From positions 1-64,000 of the forward strand of contig NZ_QGGW01000012.1 in NCBI RefSeq assembly GCF_003148775.1: a stretch of DNA of 64,000 bases, read 5' to 3'. The notes beneath the pieces were generated by a model. The model was not told the origin of the DNA, searched no databases, and saw only the letters and a program-made list of their open reading frames with translations. Positions 57,035-64,000 of the stretch are shown in pieces; position 1 is the first letter of the stretch, and each line of letters starts with the position of its first letter. The DNA is from Roseicyclus mahoneyensis. Lineage in GTDB: Bacteria > Pseudomonadota > Alphaproteobacteria > Rhodobacterales > Rhodobacteraceae. Both the position numbers and the translations under genes were made by a program.

Positions 57035-58651
57035 ATGACCTGGCAGGACCGCTATCCGCTTTCCTTCCGCCTCTACCCCTACACCCGATCCCCCGATCAG
57101 GACGCGGGCCAGACGGTGCGCCACTCCGTTACCATCGTCGGCGGCGGACCGGTCGGCGTGGCCACCGCCCTCGATCTGGCCTTGCGCGGTATCCCCGCCC
57201 TCGTCCTCGACGACCACGAGGGGGTAGGCCAAGGCTCCCGCGCGATCTGCTTCGCCAAGCGCACGCTGGAAATTGCCCATCGTCTGGGCTGCGGCGCGGC
57301 GATGCGCGACAAGGGCGTGATCTGGAACCGCGGCCGCGTGTTTCATGACCGCGACGAGGTCTACAGCTTCGATCTTCTCCCCGAAGACGGCCACCGCTAC
57401 CCCGCCTTCATCAACCTGCAACAGCCATGGTTCGAACGCTTCATGGTTGAGGCGGTGGACCGGGCAAAGGCCCAGGGCGCGCCGATCGAGATCCGTGGCC
57501 GCAACCGCGTGACGGGGATGGAGGCGACCGCCGATGGCGTCACGCTCGCAATCGACACCCCCGACGGGCCCTACACCCTGACGACCGACTGGCTGATCGC
57601 CTGCGACGGCGCGAAGTCTGCCACCCGCGACCGCCTCGGCCTCGACTTCGATGGCCGGGTGTTCGAGGACAATTTCCTGATCGCCGACGTCAAGATGAGC
57701 GCCGATTTCCCGACCGAACGCTGGTTCTGGTTCGAGCCATGGTTCAAATCCGGCGCCTCGGCGCTTTTGCACAAGCAACCCGACGACATCTGGCGCATCG
57801 ATTTCCAGCTTGGCTGGGACATCGACCGCAAGACGGAGCTTGACCCCGCCCGCATCCGCAAGCGCATCGACCTGATGCTGGGGCCGGATGTGGAGTATGA
57901 CCTCGACTGGACCTCGATCTACACCTTCCAGTGCCGCCGGATGGACCGCTTCCGCCATGGCCGCGTGATCTTCGCCGGTGATGCCGCCCATCAGGTCAGC
58001 CCCTTTGGCGCGCGAGGCGCCAATTCCGGCTTGCAGGATGCCGACAACCTCGGCTGGAAACTCGCCGCCGTCCTCAAGGGGGACGCGCCCGAGACCCTGC
58101 TCGACAGCTACGACACTGAGCGCATCCACGCCGCCGACGAGAACATCCGCAATTCCACCCGCTCCACTGATTTCATCACGCCCAAGACCCCGCAATCGCG
58201 GATCTTCCGCGATGCGGTGCTACATCTGGCCCGCCATGCGCCCTTTGCCCGCCCCATGGTGAACTCGGGCCGCCTGTCGGTGCCCGCCACCTACGATGGC
58301 TCGCCGCTCAACACGCAAGACGCGCTGCCCGGTGGCCCCGCGCGCACCCGCCCCGGCGCGCCCTGCCCCGACGCGCGGCTGGCAGATGGCAGCTACCTGC
58401 TCGACCACCTGAAGGGGCCGGGCTTCACCCTGCTGGTGCTGGGGGCGACCCCGCCCCGCCTGCCCACCGGTCTGCCGGTCCTGACCCTTGAGACAGCCGC
58501 CAACCCACAGCTGCGCGCCCGCTATCTGGGCGAGGCCGAGCGCGCGCTTTACCTCATTCGACCCGACCAGCATGTCGCCGCCCGCTGGGCCGCCTGCGAC
58601 GCGGGCAAACTGGCCCGCGCGCTCGACCGCGCACAGGGAAAGGCCCCGTGA
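57035..58651 (+). CDS. FAD-dependent aromatic monooxygenase
   Basis: The 538-residue flavoprotein hydroxylase (PheA/TfdB/MhpA type) has HSVTIVGGGPVGVATALDLA, the DG motif IACDGAKSATRDRL and GD motif IFAGDAAHQVSPFGARGANSG, and a thioredoxin-like C-terminal domain. It hydroxylates a phenolic acid with NAD(P)H. It lies between an MBL-fold hydrolase and a DUF2783 gene, an arrangement seen in 3-(3-hydroxyphenyl)propionate-like or homogentisate-type clusters; the substrate is not known. Confidence 0.92.
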   Translation: MTWQDRYPLSFRLYPYTRSPDQDAGQTVRHSVTIVGGGPVGVATALDLALRGIPALVLDDHEGVGQGSRAICFAKRTLEIAHRLGCGAAMRDKGVIWNRGRVFHDRDEVYSFDLLPEDGHRYPAFINLQQPWFERFMVEAVDRAKAQGAPIEIRGRNRVTGMEATADGVTLAIDTPDGPYTLTTDWLIACDGAKSATRDRLGLDFDGRVFEDNFLIADVKMSADFPTERWFWFEPWFKSGASALLHKQPDDIWRIDFQLGWDIDRKTELDPARIRKRIDLMLGPDVEYDLDWTSIYTFQCRRMDRFRHGRVIFAGDAAHQVSPFGARGANSGLQDADNLGWKLAAVLKGDAPETLLDSYDTERIHAADENIRNSTRSTDFITPKTPQSRIFRDAVLHLARHAPFARPMVNSGRLSVPATYDGSPLNTQDALPGGPARTRPGAPCPDARLADGSYLLDHLKGPGFTLLVLGATPPRLPTGLPVLTLETAANPQLRARYLGEAERALYLIRPDQHVAARWAACDAGKLARALDRAQGKAP

Positions 58652-58839
58652 TGACCGACCTGACGCTCGACCCCAACATGACCGCCCCCGATGACGCCTA
58701 TGCCGCGCTGATCGCCGCCCATGACGGCCTGACGCGCGAGGAAAGTGAGGCGCTGAACGCCCGCCTCATCTTGATCTTGATGAACCACGTCGGCGATCCG
58801 CGTGTGATCTTGCAGGCGATAGAGACCGCGAAACGCTAG
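58651..58839 (+). CDS. DUF2783 family protein
   Basis: The small protein (62 residues) reads DAYAALIAAHDGLTREESEALNARLILILMNHVGD, the DUF2783 pattern. It is found with FAD monooxygenases in Rhodobacterales. The ATG overlaps the preceding TGA by 1 nt, showing coupling; a GTG at 58648 is an alternative. Confidence 0.85.
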   Translation: MTDLTLDPNMTAPDDAYAALIAAHDGLTREESEALNARLILILMNHVGDPRVILQAIETAKR

Positions 58840-58844
58840 CCCCC

Positions 58845-59612
58845 TCAGGTCGTCACCCGCGCCCCGAGCCGCCGCAACTCTGCCACCACGCTCATCGCCG
58901 CGAGAGCCGAACTGCGCGGCGTATCGGGCAGGGCTGCCCCTGTGATCTCGAATCGGAAGGATCCAAAAACCCCTTCCGCTTCAATCTCATGGATATTCCC
59001 GCCCGCCTCCGGATCGGCCACCAACCGCGCCTGCGTCGCATCGAAGCCCAAACCGGCCAGCGCCACCGCCGCCGCCACGTTCGCATTCTTCGGATAACGC
59101 AACGCCGCCTCCCGCGCGGTACCCTCGAAATGCGCCGCCGGTGCCGTGAGCGCCGACAGGTCCAGCACCGCCTCGGCGGGCGACCCGACCCAGCCCGCGG
59201 GCGGCTTGCGCCCGGTGTAGCGCACCCGCGATAGCCCGCCGACCGCCCCCGCCCTGAGCGCGTCCAGCGCCCCGATCGCCCCGCTTGCCAGATGCAGCCG
59301 CGTGCATCCCGCCTCTGCCGCCAGCGCCAGATCACGCGCCAGCCCCGCATCGGCCAGCGCGCCCAGCGAGAGCGTGATCACGTCGATCCCCGCCGCCAGC
59401 GCCCCCGGCCCATGGGCGGCCAACCCCGCATGCCCTGCGCAATCGACCAGGTGGGTCACGCCCGCAGGCAAGTCCGCGACCGACCGCACTGCCCGCACCC
59501 CCTCGGGCGCGGTGCCCCGCACGATCACCGCCTCTGGCCCAAGCCCCTCGCGCTCGAGCGCCGCGATGACCCATCCCCCGATGCTGCCCGCCCCGATCAC
59601 TGCAACCCGCAT
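58845..59612 (-). CDS. nadX: L-aspartate dehydrogenase
   Basis: The 255-residue enzyme has the Rossmann block MRVAVIGAGSIGGWVI, the middle HLASGAIGALDALRAG and the DUF108-type block PKNANVAAAVALAGLGFDAT with GGNIHEIEAEG. It oxidises aspartate to iminoaspartate, for NAD synthesis or aspartate breakdown. The start at 59612 gives the family N-terminus. It is convergent with DUF2783 and divergent from the molybdenum hydroxylase gene. Confidence 0.88.
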   Translation of the reverse strand: MRVAVIGAGSIGGWVIAALEREGLGPEAVIVRGTAPEGVRAVRSVADLPAGVTHLVDCAGHAGLAAHGPGALAAGIDVITLSLGALADAGLARDLALAAEAGCTRLHLASGAIGALDALRAGAVGGLSRVRYTGRKPPAGWVGSPAEAVLDLSALTAPAAHFEGTAREAALRYPKNANVAAAVALAGLGFDATQARLVADPEAGGNIHEIEAEGVFGSFRFEITGAALPDTPRSSALAAMSVVAELRRLGARVTT

Positions 59613-59687
59613 GTCCGTTCTACCTTGCCATTCCCCGCCCAAGACACAGTATCAGCATGACGTGGAAAGACGACAGGGGACAGGCAC

Positions 59688-61790
59688 ATGACCAAACCGG
59701 CAGGCAAGATGATCGGCGCGGCGATCCCCCGGCGCGAGGACCCGGCGCTGCTGACGGGGCGCGGCTGCTACACCGCCGATATTGTCCTGACCGACCCGCT
59801 TCACCTTGCCTTCCTGCGCAGCCCCGCGGCGTCGGGCCGGATCGCGGGCCTTGACACCTCCGAGGCGATGGCCGCCCCCGGCGTCGCCGCCGTCCTCACC
59901 GGCGCCGACCTGCCGCCCACCGTGCCCCCCGACCTGCAGCCGGTGCTCGAGATTTCCGAGGTTCCGCCCTTCCCCCTGCTCGCCCGAACCCATGTCTGCG
60001 CCGTCGGCGAACCCGTCGCCGCCGTGCTGGCCGACAGCCCTGCGCGCGCCGCCGACGCGGTCGACCTCATCGCCCTCGACCTTGACGACGCGCCCCTGCC
60101 AAGCCCCCGCCGCATCGCCGGGCGCCGCTGGCAGACCGGCGATACCGCCCGCGCCTTCGCCAACGCTGCCACCGTGGTGGAGGTGGAGACGCTCCACCCC
60201 CGCGTCGCCCCCTCCCCGATGGAGCCGCGCGGCATCGCCGTGCGCTACGACCCGGTGACCGAGGGGGTGACGATCTACCAATCCACCCAGACCCCCCATC
60301 GCACCAAATCCGACCTCGCCCGCATCCTGCAGCTTGACCCCGACCGCCTGCGCGTCATCGCCCCCGACGTGGGCGGCGGCTTCGGGATGAAGGGGTTTTC
60401 CTACCCCGAGGAAATCCTCGCCGTCTGGGCCGCGCTCCACTTCAAGCGCGACGTGCGCTGGATAGCGACAAGGTCCGAGGAGTTCCTGTCGGCCGGCCAT
60501 GGCCGTGGCCTCGCATCACGCGGGCGGCTGGCGCTCGACGCCGATGGCCGTTTCCTCGCGCTCGAGGCGCGGATCGAGGCGCCGGTGGGCGGCTGGGTCG
60601 CGGGCACGGGCCTGATGCCCGCCTTCAACGCCGCGCGCATCCTGCCCTCGGGCTATGTCATCCCTGCTCTTGATATCGCGACCGAGGTGATGGCCCATGC
60701 CAGCCCGCCCGTCGGTATCTACCGCGGCGCCGGGCGGCCCGAGGCCAACGTGATCATCGAGCGCCTGATAGACGAGGCCGCCGCCGCCACAGGCCGCGAC
60801 CCCATCGCCCTGCGCAAGGCCAACCTCCTGCCCGCGTCTGCCCTGCCCCATGACACCGCCACAGGCAACCGGCTCGACAGTGGGGACTACGCCGCCGCCC
60901 TTGACGCATTCGCCACGGCCTGCGACCTCGACGGCTTACGCGCCCGGCGCGACGCGATCCGGGCTTCGGGTGGCCTCGCGGGGCTCGGGGTCGCCTTCTA
61001 CGTCGACCCCTCGGCGGCGGGCTGGGAATACGCGCGCGTCACGCTCGACGCCGACGGAACCGCCCATATCGTCACCGGCGCGACGCAGCAGGGCCACGGA
61101 CGCCTCACCGCCTTTTCCCAGATCGCCAGCGACGCACTGGGGCTCCCGATGGAGGCGATCACGCTGGATGCGGGCGACACCGGCACCGCCCCGGTGGGCG
61201 TGGGCGCGGTGGGCAGCCGGGCCACGGCGATCGGCGGCAGCGCCCTGATGGAGGCCTGCGAGACGGCGAAGCGGATGCTTCAGGACGGCGCATCCCTGCC
61301 TGTCACCGCAGAGAGCCGCTTTGAGGTGGCCGGGCAAGCTTGGGCCTTCGGTGCCTATGCCGCGCTGGTGCAGATCGAGGAAGAGACCGGAACCGCCCGC
61401 CTCTTGTCCGCACACGCCCATGACGACACCGGCGTGATCGTGAACCCGGTGCAGGTGGAGGGCCAGATCCGAGGCGGCTTCGCGCAGGCCGTGGGCGAGA
61501 CCATGCTGGAAGCGATCGTGCTGGACACGGATGGCCAGTTGCTGACCGGCAGCTTCATGGATTACGCCATGCCGCGCGCCGACGACCTGCCACCGCTCAG
61601 CCTGTCGCAGACGGAAACGCCCAGCCCGATGAACCCTTTGGGCGCCAAGGGCGTGGGCGAGGCCGCCACCACGGGCGCGCCTGCCGCGCTGATGAACGCA
61701 ATGGCCGACGCCTTCCGCCCCACCGGCAAGGCGCCACCGCAGATGCCTTTCTCACCCTCGCGGATCTGGCAGGCGCTGCAGGGCGGTTGA
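59688..61790 (+). CDS. Xanthine dehydrogenase-family molybdopterin-binding subunit (CoxL-like)
   Basis: The 700-residue protein has the Ald_Xan_dh_C domain (REDPALLTGRGCYTADIVL, LHLAFLRSP) and the Mo-binding part (YQSTQTPHRTKSDLA, APDVGGGFGMKGF, GIYRGAGRPEANVIIERLID, GAVGSRATAIGG, GAKGVGEAATTGAP). It is somewhat shorter than the usual 770-790 residues. Medium (FAD) and small (2Fe-2S) subunits are not adjacent, so it must pair with subunits encoded elsewhere. The substrate is unknown. Confidence 0.9.
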   Translation: MTKPAGKMIGAAIPRREDPALLTGRGCYTADIVLTDPLHLAFLRSPAASGRIAGLDTSEAMAAPGVAAVLTGADLPPTVPPDLQPVLEISEVPPFPLLARTHVCAVGEPVAAVLADSPARAADAVDLIALDLDDAPLPSPRRIAGRRWQTGDTARAFANAATVVEVETLHPRVAPSPMEPRGIAVRYDPVTEGVTIYQSTQTPHRTKSDLARILQLDPDRLRVIAPDVGGGFGMKGFSYPEEILAVWAALHFKRDVRWIATRSEEFLSAGHGRGLASRGRLALDADGRFLALEARIEAPVGGWVAGTGLMPAFNAARILPSGYVIPALDIATEVMAHASPPVGIYRGAGRPEANVIIERLIDEAAAATGRDPIALRKANLLPASALPHDTATGNRLDSGDYAAALDAFATACDLDGLRARRDAIRASGGLAGLGVAFYVDPSAAGWEYARVTLDADGTAHIVTGATQQGHGRLTAFSQIASDALGLPMEAITLDAGDTGTAPVGVGAVGSRATAIGGSALMEACETAKRMLQDGASLPVTAESRFEVAGQAWAFGAYAALVQIEEETGTARLLSAHAHDDTGVIVNPVQVEGQIRGGFAQAVGETMLEAIVLDTDGQLLTGSFMDYAMPRADDLPPLSLSQTETPSPMNPLGAKGVGEAATTGAPAALMNAMADAFRPTGKAPPQMPFSPSRIWQALQGG

Positions 61791-61792
61791 TC

Positions 61793-62119
61793 TTATTCAC
61801 TGCCTTGGGTCAGGGTACTTATCTCGCCGGCGATCCGGACCGCCCATTCCCCGATGATCGGAATGAATTCGATCTGGCTCAGCGACCAGACGATCAGCGA
61901 CAAAAGAACCGTGGCGCCGATCACGGTTCCCAACCCTGCGGCCATCCCACTGGCGAAACGATACAGCAAGATCCGCGGCACGGATTGATAGAGCTGAAAC
62001 ATCCTGTGCTCGCGCAGAAAGGTCAATTCCTGCCGCAACGCGCGCACTTCTTCCTCCAGCGGACGGGGCTCGCTGGCCGTCGAGCTGTCTTGTTCGGCCT
62101 TGCGCGGGTCAGCCGCCAT
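61793..62119 (-). CDS. DUF5665 family membrane protein
   Basis: The 108-residue protein has a coiled region (LEEEVRALRQELTFLREH), the conserved ILLYRFASGMAAGLGTVIGAT and one membrane segment (VLLSLIVWSLSQIEFIPIIGEW). The start at 62119 overlaps the upstream gene by 11 nt. The function is unknown. It converges with the molybdenum hydroxylase gene, with 2 bp between stops. Confidence 0.8.
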   Translation of the reverse strand: MAADPRKAEQDSSTASEPRPLEEEVRALRQELTFLREHRMFQLYQSVPRILLYRFASGMAAGLGTVIGATVLLSLIVWSLSQIEFIPIIGEWAVRIAGEISTLTQGSE

Positions 62120-62432
62120 AGGTCGCCGAGACATCATAGAGCACAGGCTCGAAGGACCGGCACAGCGCACCGATGCGGCGGTTGCGATCGCGCATCTCAT
62201 CGGACCGCAGCATGGCGAGGAAATCCTCGCGCCGCGCCCATTGCGAGTAGTTGGCGATGCGTGTCTGCGCGTCGTTCACATGGAGCGCCGCGGCAAGGAA
62301 GCCGGGCTGACGCGAGATGAAGCCGTCGTAGGCTGCCTGCAATTCCTCAAGCAGATCGGCGCATTGACCGGGCGAGGTCTCGAAGGTCGTTATGACGGTC
62401 TGGGCAGTGGTGTCGCTGGTGATGGCGGGCAT
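62109..62432 (-). CDS. Antibiotic biosynthesis monooxygenase (ABM)-like protein
   Basis: The 107-residue protein is a dimeric alpha-beta barrel type (QTVITTFETSPGQCADLLEEL, YDGFISRQPGFLAAALHVN, IANYSQWARREDFLAML). Such proteins may be quinol monooxygenases or heme-degrading enzymes, but no conserved heme residue was assigned. AGGAGG stands 8 nt before the ATG at 62432, which fixes the start. It overlaps the DUF5665 gene. Confidence 0.82.
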   Translation of the reverse strand: MPAITSDTTAQTVITTFETSPGQCADLLEELQAAYDGFISRQPGFLAAALHVNDAQTRIANYSQWARREDFLAMLRSDEMRDRNRRIGALCRSFEPVLYDVSATYGG

Positions 62433-62488
62433 GGCACAGTCCTCCTGCGGCCTCAGCCTAGCAAGCCTTGCCCGGTCACGCCACCTGA

Positions 62489-62971
62489 TCAATCGAACCG
62501 GCCGCGCATCGCCTGATAGGCCACCGCCGTCACCGCATTAGCGAGGTTGAGCGACCGGATATGCGGGCTGCGCATCGGCAACCTGAAGGTGCGATCCTCC
62601 ATCCCGGTCAGGATCTCGGGCTGCAACCCCTTGGTTTCACGGCCGAAGACAAGATAAGCGTCGGAGGGGTAGATCGGGTCATAGACGGTGCCGCCGGTAC
62701 CATCATCCTCGAACAAGAAGATCTGGTCACGGCGCGGCGCGCGATGGGCGATGAACGCCGCCCAGTCGTCATATTCGGCCAACCGGACATGTTGCCAATA
62801 GTCCAGCCCTGCGCGGCGCACGGATTTCTCTGTGATCTCGAACCCGTAGGGCCGGATCAGGATCAGTTCCAGATCGAGCGCCACGCAGCTGCGCCCGACA
62901 CTGCCTGTGTTGCCGGGGATTTCGGGCGTGACAAGGACAACCTTCATGTCCGGCCGGGTGGCCTCAGACAT
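62489..62971 (-). CDS. trmL: tRNA (cytidine(34)-2'-O)-methyltransferase
   Basis: The 160-residue SPOUT enzyme has the family blocks VLVTPEIPGNTGSVGRSCVAL, LIRPYGFEI, LVFGRETKGLQPEIL, RLPM and SLNLANAVTAVAYQ, forming the trefoil-knot SAM site. It methylates the wobble base of tRNA-Leu. The start ATG (62971) overlaps the next upstream gene by 8 nt. Confidence 0.95.
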   Translation of the reverse strand: MSEATRPDMKVVLVTPEIPGNTGSVGRSCVALDLELILIRPYGFEITEKSVRRAGLDYWQHVRLAEYDDWAAFIAHRAPRRDQIFLFEDDGTGGTVYDPIYPSDAYLVFGRETKGLQPEILTGMEDRTFRLPMRSPHIRSLNLANAVTAVAYQAMRGRFD

Positions 62972-63800
62972 TGGGCTTGCCCTCGAGACCCAGCACCCGG
63001 CGCATCCCCGTCCAGAAGGCGGGCAGGCGCGGCGGGCGGTCAAGCTCGGCCAGAACCTCGACGCCCAGATCCGCGTCCAGATGCGCGGCGGCAAAGCCGC
63101 GGGCCCAATCAAGGATCGCAGGGCCATCCTCGGGGCGAAGGCGCACGGCGCTGCCGAACAGGCCCACGATTGTGCCCGCGGGGGAATACCATTCATCCTG
63201 AATGGCGCGAATGCGTCCGGGCATAACCGTCCCCACGCCGCGCACCAGCCCGCTTTCGGAAAAACGCAACAAGAGCTTGCCCATATCCTCGCGGCTATAG
63301 CCGATCAGCGGCGGAAAGGTGTCGAAGAAGATCGGACCCTCCGCGTCATAGGCGAAATTCCGGATCGAGGGGTGATAGCCGATCCGTTCGGGGCGTTGCG
63401 CCACGCGGCCCCAGAAATCGGCGATACTGGCGGCAGCACCTTCGAGCAATGCCAGCGCATCGGGTAAATCCGCCGCCTCGATCTGGGGGCGCATCAAGAT
63501 CGCCTCGTCCAGCGCGTCTTGCACGATCACGGGCTGCATATATCCCGCCTCGTTCAGGATCAGGAAACGGGTCTCGGGCAGGCGCACGCCTGCCCAAGTC
63601 AGCAAGTCGACATAGGCCGTATGGCGCCGCGCCAGTTGTTCCAGGACTTCGGGATCGCGCCCGCCGCGATAGGTCTTGATCACCTTGTCCTTGAGCACCC
63701 CCTCGGCGGGGCGAAAGGGCACGCAGAAATATCCCAGCCGGCTGACTGGTTCGCCACGCGCGCGCAACGCTTCCCTCACGGCGCCCGACAGGTCGGTCAT
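62964..63800 (-). CDS. Conserved hypothetical protein (DUF6206-like)
   Basis: The 278-residue protein has blocks KVIKTYRGGRDPEVLEQLARRH, RFLILNEAGYMQPVIVQ, RNFAYDAEGPIFFDTFPPL and RIRAIQDEWYSPAGTIVG. The DxFPP-type block and the alternation of strands recall a kinase-like fold, but the catalytic triad is not clear; DUF6206 is my best guess. It lies between trmL (8-nt overlap) and the CMD-family gene (4-nt overlap). Confidence 0.6.
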   Translation of the reverse strand: MTDLSGAVREALRARGEPVSRLGYFCVPFRPAEGVLKDKVIKTYRGGRDPEVLEQLARRHTAYVDLLTWAGVRLPETRFLILNEAGYMQPVIVQDALDEAILMRPQIEAADLPDALALLEGAAASIADFWGRVAQRPERIGYHPSIRNFAYDAEGPIFFDTFPPLIGYSREDMGKLLLRFSESGLVRGVGTVMPGRIRAIQDEWYSPAGTIVGLFGSAVRLRPEDGPAILDWARGFAAAHLDADLGVEVLAELDRPPRLPAFWTGMRRVLGLEGKPNV

Positions 63801-64000
63801 CGGTGTTTCCCCACGCTCCAGCCAGTCGCCTGCGCCAGCCGCGCCTCGCCCTTGGAAATCGGCAGATCCTCAAGCGCAGACCCCATCGAATCGTTCCAAC
63901 GGTTGAGATATCCAAACAGCGCGACCACCCCCATGATCTCGACGATCTGCCCGTCGTCCCAGTAGGCGCGCAGGCGCGCGCCCACCTCGGGCGTCACGGC
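63797..64000 (-). CDS. Carboxymuconolactone decarboxylase/AhpD-family protein (5' truncated by the window)
   Basis: The visible C-terminal 66 or so residues (VGARLRAYWDDGQIVEIMGVVALFGYLNRWND) match the CMD/AhpD helical fold end, with DxQIVEI and FNRxND-type ending of the peroxidase-related group. The Cys redox pair would lie beyond the window. It overlaps the DUF6206-like gene start by 4 nt. Confidence 0.75.
   Translation of the reverse strand, partial: AVTPEVGARLRAYWDDGQIVEIMGVVALFGYLNRWNDSMGSALEDLPISKGEARLAQATGWSVGKHR

Overview
The window is high-GC DNA typical of a Rhodobacterales (Roseobacter/Paracoccaceae-type) alphaproteobacterium. Signs of this are a two-domain L25 with pth and ychF on the same segment, the ihfB-lapA-trpF-trpB order, DUF5665 and DUF2783 proteins, and a Hint-domain protein. 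All genes read as bacterial chromosome with accessory insertions; no rRNA or CRISPR array was seen.

Layout. 0-10.7 kb is mostly core: Hint protein, rplY, FkbM methyltransferase, quinone-reductase-like dehydrogenase, pth, serine hydrolase, DUF2332, DUF2237, a secreted Cys-rich protein, then trpB-trpF-lapA-ihfB on the minus strand. 10.9-15.9 kb is a three-gene minus-strand operon (FAD amine oxidase-like, HyuA, HyuB). 16-22.2 kb lies between tRNA-Arg(TCT) and tRNA-Arg(CCT). It is a decayed islet: a GNAT gene, an hsdM fragment, an orphan glycosyltransferase/FAD-oxidoreductase pair, an IS91-type remnant and a LacI regulator.

22.29-36.04 kb is a 13.7-kb integrated element bounded by a 44-bp exact direct repeat of the tRNA-Arg(CCT) 3' end. 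It carries a HTH replication-type protein with palindromic repeats inside its gene, a MobC-like protein, hipBA, a seven-gene minus-strand defence operon, small excisionase-like genes and a tyrosine integrase ending one base before attR. The defence operon runs XRE regulator, two-TM protein, hsdM, HEPN toxin-like gene, hsdS with an N-terminal MNT nucleotidyltransferase domain, Abi_C/HEPN-like gene, hsdR. From hsdM to hsdR every junction overlaps by 4-8 nt. The HEPN protein has a perfect RX4HXY motif and the MNT domain of HsdS a perfect GSX10DXD motif, so a HepT/MntA toxin-antitoxin pair appears to be physically built into a type I restriction-modification enzyme. This is the most interesting system in the window. 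Immediately right of attR is the decayed left end of a second, related element, cut by an IS5-type remnant.

36.8-42.8 kb is a GntR-controlled catabolic/uptake cluster (FAH-family hydrolase, dihydroxyphthalate-decarboxylase-like protein, TctC-TctB-TctA transporter), followed by a CaCA cation exchanger and an IS5 transposase pseudogene. 45-64 kb is again mostly core: tRNA-Ser(GCT), a membrane protein with a 21-unit hexanucleotide repeat, ychF, a MATE exporter, trpA, an SH3 protein, valS with an in-frame palindromic repeat insertion, mnmH, a 3-hydroxyisobutyrate dehydrogenase-like gene, a metallo-hydrolase/FAD-monooxygenase/DUF2783 cluster, aspartate dehydrogenase, an orphan molybdenum hydroxylase large subunit, DUF5665, a monooxygenase-like ABM protein, trmL, a DUF6206-like protein, and a CMD-family gene truncated by the window edge.
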